In this document: one piece after another, positions 1-7,784 of the stretch
Position numbering within the stretch: position 1 is the first letter of the stretch
Layout: each line of letters starts with the position of its first letter
Assembly: GCA_029239575.1 (NCBI GenBank)
Contig: JARBUP010000009.1
Location: 1 to 23,047 of the forward strand
Direction: 5' to 3'
Source of the DNA: Bacillota bacterium
Lineage (GTDB): Bacteria > Bacillota > Clostridia > Tissierellales > Sedimentibacteraceae
Length of the DNA stretch: 23,047 bases
Notes under the pieces: model-generated
What the model was told of the DNA's origin: nothing
Databases searched by the model: none
Seen by the model: only the letters and a program-made list of their open reading frames with translations
Position numbers and translations under genes: made by a program

Positions 1-394
1 ATAAATTTTCCTATGATTTGAAAATTTACTTTTTGTATATGTTACTTTAAATTTCTTTAAAAACTAATACATTATTGGCAATCCCTTGCAAAATCCCCAT
101 CAATTTTGCATTTTTATATTATACAACAACTTTACATTTTTTGCAAGCTTTTTTTATTATTTTTACCAATTGTAGAAGTTTTTATTGAATTATGTATACA
201 TTTTTTGATTTTAAAATTATGTATTTCTTTCTGTAATTGATATTATTAGCAAAGTTTAGAATATTATACCATATATTTAAAAATTATTTTTTCGTTGAAA
301 TTATGCGATTATTAAAATTAAATATTAATTTTTTCTTAAATATTATTAAATTTCTATTAAATTTCTACAAATTATTATTAATAATTCAAAGCAT
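1..394. other. AT-rich intergenic DNA, no gene recognised
   Basis: No credible coding frame, tRNA or riboswitch is visible in this stretch. It is extremely AT-rich, with runs of T on the plus strand. It lies downstream of the minus-strand kinase gene and its terminator, so it is probably the spacer before a gene outside the window. Confidence 0.6.
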
Positions 395-437
395 AAAAAA
401 ACAATTGGCTTAATAATATTTAACCAATTGTTTTTTT
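395..437 (-). terminator. Rho-independent terminator of the pdxY-like gene
   Basis: CAATTGG (402-408) pairs with CCAATTG (424-430) around a 15-base loop. Seven A residues (395-401) and seven T residues (431-437) flank the stem. Read on the minus strand, the stem is followed by a T-run, 23 bases after the kinase stop codon. The A/T flanks make it potentially bidirectional. Confidence 0.9.
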
Positions 438-459
438 GAATAATATGTACTTTTTTGCA

Positions 460-1326
460 TTAAATTTCATAATATAGATAATCATTTGTTTCATTATATA
501 ATTCATTCATGATTTTTTCAAAAATCACCCCTTCATGTTGGGGTGTTTCAGCTTCATTGGTAACAGAAACAGCTTTTGTTACAAATTTCGATGCTTCTAT
601 TATTGCTTCAGGTAACTTTTTATTTTTAAATAAATATCCAATAAAAAGAGAAGTAAATAAATCACCTGTTCCAGGATATCTACAATTTATAAAATCAAAA
701 GGAATTTTATAATATTTATCAACATTTTTATCATAGCAAACATTCATACGTTCACCATCTTTAGTTTTTATTCCAGTTATTATTACTATGTTTGGACCTA
801 AATCACTAAGACTTTTTAAGTATTTTTTAATTAATAAAACATTAATATTTTCAGGGTCATAATTTTCTTTAAGCAATATGCACGCTTCAGTATAATTAGG
901 AGTAATAATATCAGCTTTTTTAACAAGTTCTTTCATTTTGTGAACCATATTCTGTGTATATGTTTTATAAGTTTCACCATGATCACCCATAACAGGGTCT
1001 ACAACTACTAAAGTTTCTTTTTTTGATTTAGCATTTTTTATTATATCTAAAATAATATTAATTTGATTTTCTGAACCTATAAAACCGCTATACACGCAAT
1101 CAAATTCTTCATTATTTTTAATCCATGCATTGAAATATTCTTCCATATGATTTGTAAAATCGTAAAAATAAAATTCTTTATATTCAGAATGATTGCTAAG
1201 AATTGCAGTGGGCAATGGGCAAACCTGACAACCAAGCGCTGATAATATTGGAAGTATAACTGTCATTGAACATCTGCCAACCCCAGACATATCATGAATT
1301 GCAGCAATTTTTGGTACAGTTTTCAT
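460..1326 (-). CDS. pdxY: Pyridoxal/pyridoxamine kinase (PfkB/ribokinase-like)
   Basis: A 288-residue cytosolic kinase predicted to phosphorylate pyridoxal or pyridoxamine to the 5'-phosphate in vitamin B6 salvage. The N-terminus (IHDMSGVGRCSMTV, residues 10-23) is the typical start of the PdxY/PdxK branch. A VDPVMGD motif lies at 109-115. The catalytic anion-hole motif GTGD is at 219-222, with D222 the expected base. Length matches the family. The ATG start is preceded by AGGAG at a normal distance. The gene stands alone between a long AT-rich gap and its terminator. The family assignment is strong. Which B6 vitamer is preferred cannot be read from sequence, and the related hydroxymethylpyrimidine kinases are a less likely alternative. 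Confidence 0.85.
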   Translation of the reverse strand: MKTVPKIAAIHDMSGVGRCSMTVILPILSALGCQVCPLPTAILSNHSEYKEFYFYDFTNHMEEYFNAWIKNNEEFDCVYSGFIGSENQINIILDIIKNAKSKKETLVVVDPVMGDHGETYKTYTQNMVHKMKELVKKADIITPNYTEACILLKENYDPENINVLLIKKYLKSLSDLGPNIVIITGIKTKDGERMNVCYDKNVDKYYKIPFDFINCRYPGTGDLFTSLFIGYLFKNKKLPEAIIEASKFVTKAVSVTNEAETPQHEGVIFEKIMNELYNETNDYLYYEI

Positions 1327-1832
1327 ATGTAACTCCTATTTAAAAATTTTTAATCTAATAATATTACAATATTTCTATATATTTTTAAAGGTACAGAATT
1401 GTTTATATTCATCATAACAGCTTATTGTACAAAAGAACTTTTATTTTTATGTAATTGCATGATTAAATATTTGTATTTTTTTCAAAGCAGTCAAATATAT
1501 TCAATTTTAAAACAAAAACCATATTTATTTTGTTTTAATTTTTTATTTTTTTCCTTTTTGAGACATTTCACCGCCGGCCTACGCATTTTATTTTTTATTA
1601 AATTTGAATTATTATTAATTTTATTTCGGCAATTAAAAGACTCCTAATACTATATAGCACGAAGACTGAAATTGTATTGAATATTTTTAACAAAAAATTT
1701 TATATCTAATAAAAATATTTTAGATTTAATAAGTACTTACGTTTATTTATAGTCTAATTTTAATAGATTGCATATAATAAATATGATTATGGCATTCATA
1801 TGCTTAAATAATAGAAAGCAGAGGTTAATTTA
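1327..1832. other. 506-base divergent intergenic region
   Basis: This region separates the minus-strand kinase from the plus-strand peptidoglycan-binding gene, so it must carry both promoters. A TATAAT at 1773-1778 is a possible -10 box for the plus-strand gene, but no good -35 lies 17 bases upstream. A small GC-rich island around 1569-1584, containing the palindrome GCCGGC (1573-1578), stands out in otherwise very AT-rich DNA. I see no convincing gene: an open frame of about 80 codons is low-complexity (Phe/Leu/Ile) and lacks a ribosome binding site. Confidence 0.5.
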
Positions 1833-3188
1833 TTGAGCATTCAAATTCCTGGGCTTACATATGTGGCGATACCAGAAAATATAACAGTTCACTTAGGGCC
1901 TCCTAATGCAGAAGCTGAAAATATAACATTAAATTTCATAGATTATGTAAAAAATGTTGCATCAAGCGAATTATACCCTACCTGGCCAGAAAGTACATTG
2001 AGGGCTAATATTCATGCCATTGTTTCAGTAGCATTAAACCGAGTTTTTACGGAGTGGTACAGAACAAGGGGATATAATTTTGATATAACCAACTCAACTG
2101 CATATGACCAAGCATTTGTGCCAAACAGAGGTTTTTATGATACTATATCTGTAATTGTTGATGAAATATTTGATGAATATATTGTTAGGGAAGGAAGAGT
2201 TGAACCTTTGTTTGCACAGTTTTGTGACGGACGTATTTCACAATGTGACGGCATGTATCAGTGGGGTTCTGTTGATTTGGCCAGTCAAGGTTATTCACCA
2301 ATAGAAATCTTACAATATTATTATGGAAATGATATTACAATATTGACAAACGCACCTGTTGGAAGTTATGAAGAAACATTCCACGGCAATTTACAAGTTG
2401 GCGATACAGGTTCCTATGTTCAATTAGCTCAACTCATGTTAAATACAATATCTACGAACTTCCCAGCTCTTACTCGGCAACCAGCTGATGCATATTTTGG
2501 GCCTTTAATGGAATCTGTAGTAGAAATGTTTCAAGGAATATTTAAGCTACCTGTTACAGGAATAATAGATAAAGGCACATGGTATGCAATAAGAAATGTG
2601 CATAATGCAGTAACTAAGCTTGCAGAACTTACCTCATCTGGCCTTTTAATCAGCAATTTGCCAGAAGAAGCAATAGATGATCCTAGAACTTATGCACAAC
2701 TAATACAATTCTTTATAAATATACTTTCTGCTTATTATCCAACTATACCTGCAGTGGATATCAACGGAATTATAGACGCTAATACTAACAGAGCAATTAT
2801 AGAATTTCAAAAAACTATGAATTTGCCTGAAACAGGAATTATAGATGATGAAACATGGGATGCCTTATATACAACAATCTTAGGAATTTTAAATACTCTG
2901 CCACCAATGTCCATATCTTTGCCAATATTTTTATATCCAAATTATGAATTAGGGATAGGTTTAGAAAGTCCATCAGTATATATATTAAAATTGTATCTTT
3001 CATTTCTTTCAACTCGCATACCGCAAATCCCTTCTGTTACTGTAAATAATGTCTTTAATAATCAAACTGCAACAGCAGTGAGAGCGTTTCAAAATTATTA
3101 TAGCCTCCCAACCACTGGAAGGGTAAATGAAGAAACATGGAACAGAATAGTTCAAATATATAGGCAATTGAGATTTGGCAATGCCTAA
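1833..3188 (+). CDS. SpoIID/LytB-like protein with three peptidoglycan-binding repeats
   Basis: A 451-residue protein starting at TTG, with AGCAGAGG eight bases upstream. Residues about 20-175 resemble the SpoIID/LytB domain, which in SpoIID cleaves denuded glycan strands. Supporting segments are the WPESTLRA stretch near 51-58 with nearby glutamates, the TNSTAYDQAF segment, a FCDG...C pair (C131, C137), and QWGSVDLASQG...ILQYYYG near 143-165. Three peptidoglycan-binding_1 repeats follow at about 187-255, 280-348 and 375-443. Each ends in a motif of the form FQ-x(5-8)-TG-x3-(D/N)-x2-TW. There is no signal peptide or transmembrane segment. In clostridial genomes such proteins are often labelled spore cortex-lytic. 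A role in spore peptidoglycan is an inference from the domains, and catalysis is unproven. Confidence 0.75.
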   Translation: MSIQIPGLTYVAIPENITVHLGPPNAEAENITLNFIDYVKNVASSELYPTWPESTLRANIHAIVSVALNRVFTEWYRTRGYNFDITNSTAYDQAFVPNRGFYDTISVIVDEIFDEYIVREGRVEPLFAQFCDGRISQCDGMYQWGSVDLASQGYSPIEILQYYYGNDITILTNAPVGSYEETFHGNLQVGDTGSYVQLAQLMLNTISTNFPALTRQPADAYFGPLMESVVEMFQGIFKLPVTGIIDKGTWYAIRNVHNAVTKLAELTSSGLLISNLPEEAIDDPRTYAQLIQFFINILSAYYPTIPAVDINGIIDANTNRAIIEFQKTMNLPETGIIDDETWDALYTTILGILNTLPPMSISLPIFLYPNYELGIGLESPSVYILKLYLSFLSTRIPQIPSVTVNNVFNNQTATAVRAFQNYYSLPTTGRVNEETWNRIVQIYRQLRFGNA

Positions 3189-3215
3189 AAAAACTGAAAT
3201 TGAATATAGGATATC

Positions 3216-3243
3216 AGCCCTACAACTTGAAATTTGTAGGGCT
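3216..3243. terminator. Hairpin between convergent genes
   Basis: AGCCCTACAA (3216-3225) is perfectly complementary to TTGTAGGGCT (3234-3243) across an eight-base loop. It lies between the stop of the peptidoglycan-binding gene (3188) and the convergent stop of rtcB (3258). Neither side has a strict T-run, although the plus-strand side is T-rich, so a terminator shared by both genes is likely but not certain. Confidence 0.7.
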
Positions 3244-3257
3244 TCGCATTTATTTAC

Positions 3258-4469
3258 TTACTTTTCACCAGCTTTAAAATTATATATTGGGCGTATTACT
3301 TTTGTAATTTCAGCTGTTTCGCTAATGTTGTTAATAATATCATTAATCCCTTTGTATGCCATTGGACATTCATCCAAAGTATCAGCATTTACAGAAGTAG
3401 TATAAATACCATTCATTTGTTTCTTGAACTCTGATAAGCTAAAAGAATTTTTTGCCTGATTCCTAGACAATAACCTGCCTGCTCCATGTGGTGCTGAAAA
3501 GTTCCAGTCTAAATTTCCTTTTCCAATACAAATTAGCGAACCATCCCTCATATTGATGGGAATTAACAATTTTTCTTTGGACTTTGCTGATACTGCACCT
3601 TTTCTTAAAATCATCTTTTCTGTATCAATATAATTATGAATTGTGGTGAACTCTTCCTCAACTTTTAACTTCATTCCTCTTATAATTTCATCCATCATAG
3701 CTTTTCTATTCAACATGGCAAATTTCTGAACTATTTTCATATCGTGAATATAATCTTCCATGAGCTGTCCAGTTACATAAGCCAATGGTTTAGGAATTTG
3801 TGTTTTTATTTGTTTTTTTAATCTTTCAACCTCTGATTGTATTTCCTTTTCTTTTCCTAAAGATTTATATTCTTCTATAAGTTTTTTAATATCCACACTT
3901 GTATTTCCATTTAAAGATTTATATGCCTGTTCCTGATAAAATTCTGCAACTTCCAATCCTAAATGTCTCGATCCAGAATGAACCACAATATAAATATTTC
4001 CATCTTCGTCCTTATCAGCTTCTATAAAATGATTTCCCCCACCGAGTGTACCAAGGGAAAGAATTGCTCTATTAATATTAATTTTTCCTTCCTCTTTGCA
4101 TTTTAGAAAAGACAAATCTATTTCATCATTATATTTATGAGCCTGTTCCCTTATATTATAACCTGATGGAATTTTTTCATAAATCAACTTATCCAATTTA
4201 TTAAGCTCTATATGTGAATTTTTAATTTGAATTGTTTCCATACCACAACCAATATCAACACCTACTAAATTAGGGACTACTTTATCCTTGATTGTCATTG
4301 TTGTTCCTATAGTACATCCAGCACCTGCATGAACGTCGGGCATAATACAAATTTTAGACCCTGATGTATATTCTTGGTCACACAAAGTTTTAATTTGTAA
4401 TAAAGCATTCTCATCCACAATATCCGTATATACTTTTGCAGTATTAAACTGACCTTCTACTATTTTCAT
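3258..4469 (-). CDS. rtcB: RtcB-family RNA ligase
   Basis: A 403-residue RtcB homologue, expected to join RNA 3'-phosphate or 2',3'-cyclic phosphate ends to 5'-OH ends using GTP and Mn2+. All metal and guanylylation positions are recognisable: GVDIGCG at 70-76 (D72, C75), GGGNHFIE at 143-150 (H147), HSGSR at 164-168 (H164), HNY at 278-280 (H278) and PHGAGR at 327-332, with H328 the expected GMP-linked histidine. It is shorter than classical RtcB (about 480 residues), as in the compact bacterial subgroup. The ATG has an AAGGAAAGG-type site upstream. No archease or RtcR regulator gene is adjacent, so the RNA substrate and regulation are unknown. It lies between two plus-strand genes that look functionally unrelated to it. 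Confidence 0.9.
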   Translation of the reverse strand: MKIVEGQFNTAKVYTDIVDENALLQIKTLCDQEYTSGSKICIMPDVHAGAGCTIGTTMTIKDKVVPNLVGVDIGCGMETIQIKNSHIELNKLDKLIYEKIPSGYNIREQAHKYNDEIDLSFLKCKEEGKININRAILSLGTLGGGNHFIEADKDEDGNIYIVVHSGSRHLGLEVAEFYQEQAYKSLNGNTSVDIKKLIEEYKSLGKEKEIQSEVERLKKQIKTQIPKPLAYVTGQLMEDYIHDMKIVQKFAMLNRKAMMDEIIRGMKLKVEEEFTTIHNYIDTEKMILRKGAVSAKSKEKLLIPINMRDGSLICIGKGNLDWNFSAPHGAGRLLSRNQAKNSFSLSEFKKQMNGIYTTSVNADTLDECPMAYKGINDIINNISETAEITKVIRPIYNFKAGEK

Positions 4470-4910
4470 TTATTCTGACCTTTCCTTCTTACTTACTAGT
4501 CTTTTTATTTTTGCTTTACTCAAATTGGTCATTTAATTGATTAACCTTTTAATGCAACATATTTATCAGCATTATATCATAAACTTTTTTAATTTAATAT
4601 AATAATTGACGTATTAAAAAAATGACTTCTTTTTTACTTCGTATTTAATTATTGTACAAAAAATAAAATGGCTGGAAAAACTCTCTAACCAGTCTTAAAG
4701 TTTGTTATAAAACTTAAATTTTATTATGATTTATGCATCTTCTCATTTTCATATAAACAATAACACATTCAACTAATATTATTTAAAAATATCCGTAGAT
4801 TAGTAGAATAATTGTGATTTTTACTCGTTAATACTTTGTAACTTTAGATTTCTATTAGAATATATTGATTTATAATAAACTTTTTCTTTATAATAAAAGA
4901 GGTGTATAAA
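4470..4910. other. 441-base divergent intergenic region
   Basis: This stretch must hold the rtcB promoter (minus strand) and the promoter of the tandem beta-sandwich genes (plus strand). A weak hairpin, GGCTGG (4670-4675) with CCAGTC (4689-4694) including one G-U pair, resembles the core of the stronger terminator at 6024-6053. A TATAAT at 4871-4876 lies 40 bases before the plus-strand start but lacks a convincing -35 box. No gene, RNA or riboswitch is recognised. Confidence 0.5.
4898..4904 (+). promoter_or_regulatory. Ribosome binding site that decides the TTG start at 4911
   Basis: AGAGGTG (4898-4904) overlaps an in-frame GTG at 4902, so that GTG cannot be the start. Six bases later is TTG (4911). 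Starting there gives M-Y-N-R, matching the M-N-N-R start of the downstream paralogue. Confidence 0.85.
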
Positions 4911-5405
4911 TTGTACAATAGATATTATCAAGATCATAATAAAAATATCAACATTTATAAAAACAATTATAATAATATAAGCAAAAGCAATTCAGTTGTA
5001 CCAGAAACTGATAAAACAGAAATTTTTGGATTTCTGGAAGTTAATGTATCTGCTAATGATGGAACGCCTATACAAAATGCAGTAGTTACAGTATTTATTT
5101 TAGATAGGTTCGCAGGCGAAGCAGCTGTTCAAATAGCTACTACAGATTCAAATGGCAAGGCCCCTACACTTACAATACCAACTGCATATTATTTGGGCGA
5201 AGAAATAGGACCGGATTATTATTTTACTGCGTACAATTTAAGAGTAGATGCTTTAGGATATTATTCTTCACAGACAAATAATGTTCGTTTTTACCCAGGA
5301 ATTACAACAGTGTTTAATACTGCTTTATATCCTACTCCAATATCAATACCAGGTATAAATCTTGAACAAAGAATTCAATTGCCACCGCCCACACCCAATG
5401 AATAA
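4911..5405 (+). CDS. Beta-sandwich (carboxypeptidase-regulatory-like) protein, copy 1
   Basis: A 164-residue protein from the TTG start. The first 35 residues are rich in Asn, Tyr and Lys and look disordered. The rest, from FGFLEVNV onward, resembles a carboxypeptidase-regulatory/transthyretin-like beta-sandwich: a P-x2-NAVVTV strand, an ATTDSNGKAP turn, a LRVDALGYY strand and a C-terminal FYPGI motif followed by a Pro-rich tail. There is no signal peptide, membrane segment or obvious catalytic residue. It is the first of two tandem paralogues, 29 bases from the next start. Homologues of this kind occur beside SpoIID/PG-binding proteins in Clostridia, as is nearly the case here, so a structural role in the spore envelope is a reasonable inference. 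The exact function is unknown. Confidence 0.75.
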   Translation: MYNRYYQDHNKNINIYKNNYNNISKSNSVVPETDKTEIFGFLEVNVSANDGTPIQNAVVTVFILDRFAGEAAVQIATTDSNGKAPTLTIPTAYYLGEEIGPDYYFTAYNLRVDALGYYSSQTNNVRFYPGITTVFNTALYPTPISIPGINLEQRIQLPPPTPNE

Positions 5406-5434
5406 TAAATATAAATAATATAGGAGTGAAAATA

Positions 5435-5941
5435 ATGAACAATAGGTTTCATCAATGTAATATATATAACAATATTAACAGCAATCAAAAAATATTTAGC
5501 GATGTAATAAGTAATAATACTACAATACCTGAAACAAGTATTACAGACCAGCAATTTGGATTTTTAGAAGTTACTGTATTTTCCAACAACGAAATTCCGA
5601 TAAAAAATGCTTTAGTAACAATTTATATTTTGGATAGGTTTAGTGGCGAAGCTCCAGTTCAAGTAGCTACTACAAATGGTAATGGAAAAACTTCTATATT
5701 CACTGTACCTACGGAATATTACTTGGATATCGGACAGGATTATTATTTCACATCATATAATGTAAGAGTAAACGCCATAGGATATTATACTGCACAAACA
5801 AATAATGTTCATTTTTACCCAGGAATAACAAGTGTTCTTACTTATAGATTAAATCCTATACCAGTAAAAATACCTGGGATAAATCTTGAACAAATAGTTC
5901 AAATACCACCATCTAAATTTGAAATTCAAGAAAATAAATAA
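5435..5941 (+). CDS. Beta-sandwich (carboxypeptidase-regulatory-like) protein, copy 2
   Basis: A 168-residue paralogue of the preceding protein. By eye well over half of the core is identical, including FGFLEV, ILDRF, GNGK, YYF, NNV and FYPGIT and the shared PGINLEQ near the C-terminus. The ATG start at 5435 is chosen because AGGAGTG (5422-5428) is the ribosome binding site and overlaps an in-frame GTG at 5426. No signal peptide is present. The head is again Asn-rich and the core is a single predicted beta-sandwich. The short spacing to copy 1 suggests one transcript and a tandem duplication. Function is unknown; a spore-envelope association is inferred only from neighbourhood and family. Confidence 0.75.
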   Translation: MNNRFHQCNIYNNINSNQKIFSDVISNNTTIPETSITDQQFGFLEVTVFSNNEIPIKNALVTIYILDRFSGEAPVQVATTNGNGKTSIFTVPTEYYLDIGQDYYFTSYNVRVNAIGYYTAQTNNVHFYPGITSVLTYRLNPIPVKIPGINLEQIVQIPPSKFEIQENK

Positions 5942-6013
5942 TCTATTACTAAGTATTTAATGAGCAAGCAATGCACAATTAATAAAATTCAGGCTTGATA
6001 ATCAGGTTTTAAG

Positions 6014-6053
6014 AGTAAAAAAATAAAGACTGGGTATAAAAAACCAGTCTTTA
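6014..6053 (-). terminator. Rho-independent terminator of guaB
   Basis: TAAAGACTGG (6024-6033) pairs perfectly with CCAGTCTTTA (6044-6053) around ten bases. On the minus strand the stem is followed by a T-run (complement of the A-run at 6017-6023), about 100 bases past the guaB stop. It may also stop plus-strand transcription from the tandem genes. Confidence 0.9.
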
Positions 6054-6149
6054 TATGCTCAATTTTTCTTAAAAACATTAATGAATTTCATATAACTTTC
6101 TATTTTATCTAACAAATTTTAAACTTTGAATATGTCAAAATCCTTTAAT

Positions 6150-7640
6150 TTATTGATTTTTTAATATTACATCATGTGCAGAACCTTCTGAAATAGATAC
6201 AGCGGATGCTATACTAAGTCTTCCGTTTTCTTGAAGTTCTTTAATTGATTTAGCACCACAATTACACATAGTTGATTTAATTTTATAAAGAGTTGTTCCC
6301 AAACCATCGTCAAGTTTACCTGCATATGGTACATATGAATCAACGCCTTCTTCAAATTGAAGTTCTGATTTTCCGCCCAAGTCATATCTTGCCCAGTTTC
6401 TTGCTCTGTTTGAACCTTCACCCCAATATTCTTTAACAAATCCATTACCATATTTAACTTTTGAAGTAGGGCTTTCATCAAATCCTGCAAAATATCTTCC
6501 AAGCATTACGAAATCTGCTCCCATTGCAAGTGCTAATGTTATATGATAATCATGCACTATACCACCATCCGAACATATAGGCACATAAATACCTGTTTCT
6601 TCAAAATATTCATCTCTTGCTGCTGAAACTTCTAAAACTGATGAAGCTTGACCTCTGCCTATACCCTTTTGTTCTCGAGTTATGCATATTGATCCGCCAC
6701 CTATGCCTACTTTTATAAAATCAGCACCAGCATCTGCTAAATATCTAAATCCTTCTCTTTCAACAACATTACCAGCACCAACTTTTACTCTACCATTATA
6801 AGTGTCTTTTATCCACTTAATAGTTTCATATTGCCATTCACTGAAACCTTCTGATGAATCTATACAAACAATATCCACACCAGCTTCAACTAATGCAGGA
6901 ACTCTTTCTTTATAGTCTCTAGAATTAATACCTGCACCTACAATATAACGCTTTTGAGCGTCAAGAAGTGATCTTGGATTTTCTTTATCATCTGAGTAGT
7001 CTTTTCTAAATACCATATAAACTAAATTAAAATTATCATCAACTATAGGAATTGCATTTAATTTATTTTGCCAAATTAAATCATTTGCTTCTGATAAAGT
7101 AATTCCTTCTTTACCAACTATTAAGTTTTCATCCTTAGTCATGAATTCACAAACTTTTTTTGTTAATGGATCTCTCGTAAGTCTGTAATCCCTACTTGTT
7201 ACTATTCCTACAAGTTTACCCGATGAAGTTCCATCTTCAGTTATAGCAATTGTGGAATGTCCTGTTTTTTCTTTTAATTTTATTACATCTTCAAGAGTGT
7301 TATCTGGTTTTAAATTAGAATCACTTATTACAAAGCCAGCTTTATACTTTTTTACTCTACTTACCATTTCTGCTTCTGCTTCTATAGATTGAGAACCATA
7401 TATAAATGATATACCACCATTTTTAGCTAATGCAATTGCCATATTATGGTCTGACACTGATTGCATTATAGCTGAAGTAAAAGGAATATTAAGTTTCAAT
7501 TCAGGTTCTTCACCTTTTTTAAATCTAACAAGCGGTGTTGTTAAATTAACATTTTCAACTACACAATCTTTAGTAGTGAGATTTGGTAAAAGTAAATACT
7601 CTCCAAACGTTCTTGAAGGTTCACTAATTATTTTTGCCAT
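6150..7640 (-). CDS. guaB: IMP dehydrogenase
   Basis: A 496-residue enzyme that oxidises IMP to XMP with NAD, the committed step to guanine nucleotides. A CBS-domain pair occupies about 100-215 inside the TIM barrel. The catalytic loop GGGSICITREQ has C319, and the mobile flap carries the R418-Y419 dyad (NWARYD). E431 lies in FEEGVDSY. The sequence closely resembles the IMP dehydrogenase type known from Tritrichomonas foetus and many Clostridia, with the same residue numbering at these sites. R322 and E431 are residues associated with poor mycophenolic acid sensitivity. The ATG follows a strong AAGGAGAT. No purine riboswitch is visible upstream, but a palindrome covers the probable promoter. 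Confidence 0.95.
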   Translation of the reverse strand: MAKIISEPSRTFGEYLLLPNLTTKDCVVENVNLTTPLVRFKKGEEPELKLNIPFTSAIMQSVSDHNMAIALAKNGGISFIYGSQSIEAEAEMVSRVKKYKAGFVISDSNLKPDNTLEDVIKLKEKTGHSTIAITEDGTSSGKLVGIVTSRDYRLTRDPLTKKVCEFMTKDENLIVGKEGITLSEANDLIWQNKLNAIPIVDDNFNLVYMVFRKDYSDDKENPRSLLDAQKRYIVGAGINSRDYKERVPALVEAGVDIVCIDSSEGFSEWQYETIKWIKDTYNGRVKVGAGNVVEREGFRYLADAGADFIKVGIGGGSICITREQKGIGRGQASSVLEVSAARDEYFEETGIYVPICSDGGIVHDYHITLALAMGADFVMLGRYFAGFDESPTSKVKYGNGFVKEYWGEGSNRARNWARYDLGGKSELQFEEGVDSYVPYAGKLDDGLGTTLYKIKSTMCNCGAKSIKELQENGRLSIASAVSISEGSAHDVILKNQ

Positions 7641-7702
7641 TTATACGTATCTCCTTATATTATCATTTGTACTTCATTATTTTACGACTAATATTGTTCT
7701 TT

Positions 7703-7731
7703 AGATTAACACAATGTATATTCATTGTCAA
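7703..7731 (-). promoter_or_regulatory. Probable guaB promoter with palindromic operator
   Basis: On the minus strand TTGACA (7731-7726) is followed after 17 bases by TAATCT (7708-7703), a weak -10 box. The spacer region contains a near-perfect palindrome, ACAATG-TATATT-CATTGT (7711-7728 on the plus strand), which would place a dimeric repressor over the promoter. The -35 box is perfect and the -10 is poor, so the exact promoter is tentative. Confidence 0.45.
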
Positions 7732-7754
7732 TATTCTATGATAATTTTATGTAT

Positions 7755-7778
7755 GAAAAAAGACAGTATTCACTGTCC
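7755..7778 (-). terminator. Rho-independent terminator of the DUF1292 gene
   Basis: GACAGT (7762-7767) pairs with ACTGTC (7772-7777) around ATTC. On the minus strand it is followed by a T-run (complement of the A-run 7756-7761), directly after the DUF1292 stop codon and just before the guaB promoter. Confidence 0.85.
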
Positions 7779-7784
7779 TTTATA

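Noticed and set aside
73..92. Sigma-54-like TTGGCA...TTGCA on the plus strand
   Set aside because: GG and GC are separated by nine bases instead of the strict ten, and no gene follows on that strand.
1491..1586. Minus-strand frame of 31 codons starting M-R-R-P-A-V-K
   Set aside because: No ribosome binding site, Lys-rich low complexity due to AT-rich DNA; not enough support for a gene.
1399..1647. 82-codon plus-strand frame
   Set aside because: Low-complexity Phe/Leu/Ile composition, TTG start without a ribosome binding site, no recognisable domain.
4670..4694. Possible terminator in the rtcB upstream spacer
   Set aside because: Only six pairs on the plus strand with one G-U and no T-run after it; on the minus strand there is an A-C mismatch and no gene ends there.
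6209..6502. 97-codon frame inside guaB
   Set aside because: Same strand but another frame within the conserved guaB coding region; a shadow.
7641..7784. Guanine riboswitch upstream of guaB
   Set aside because: The spacer is too short to hold the three-way junction after the upstream terminator, and no conserved purine aptamer core is visible.
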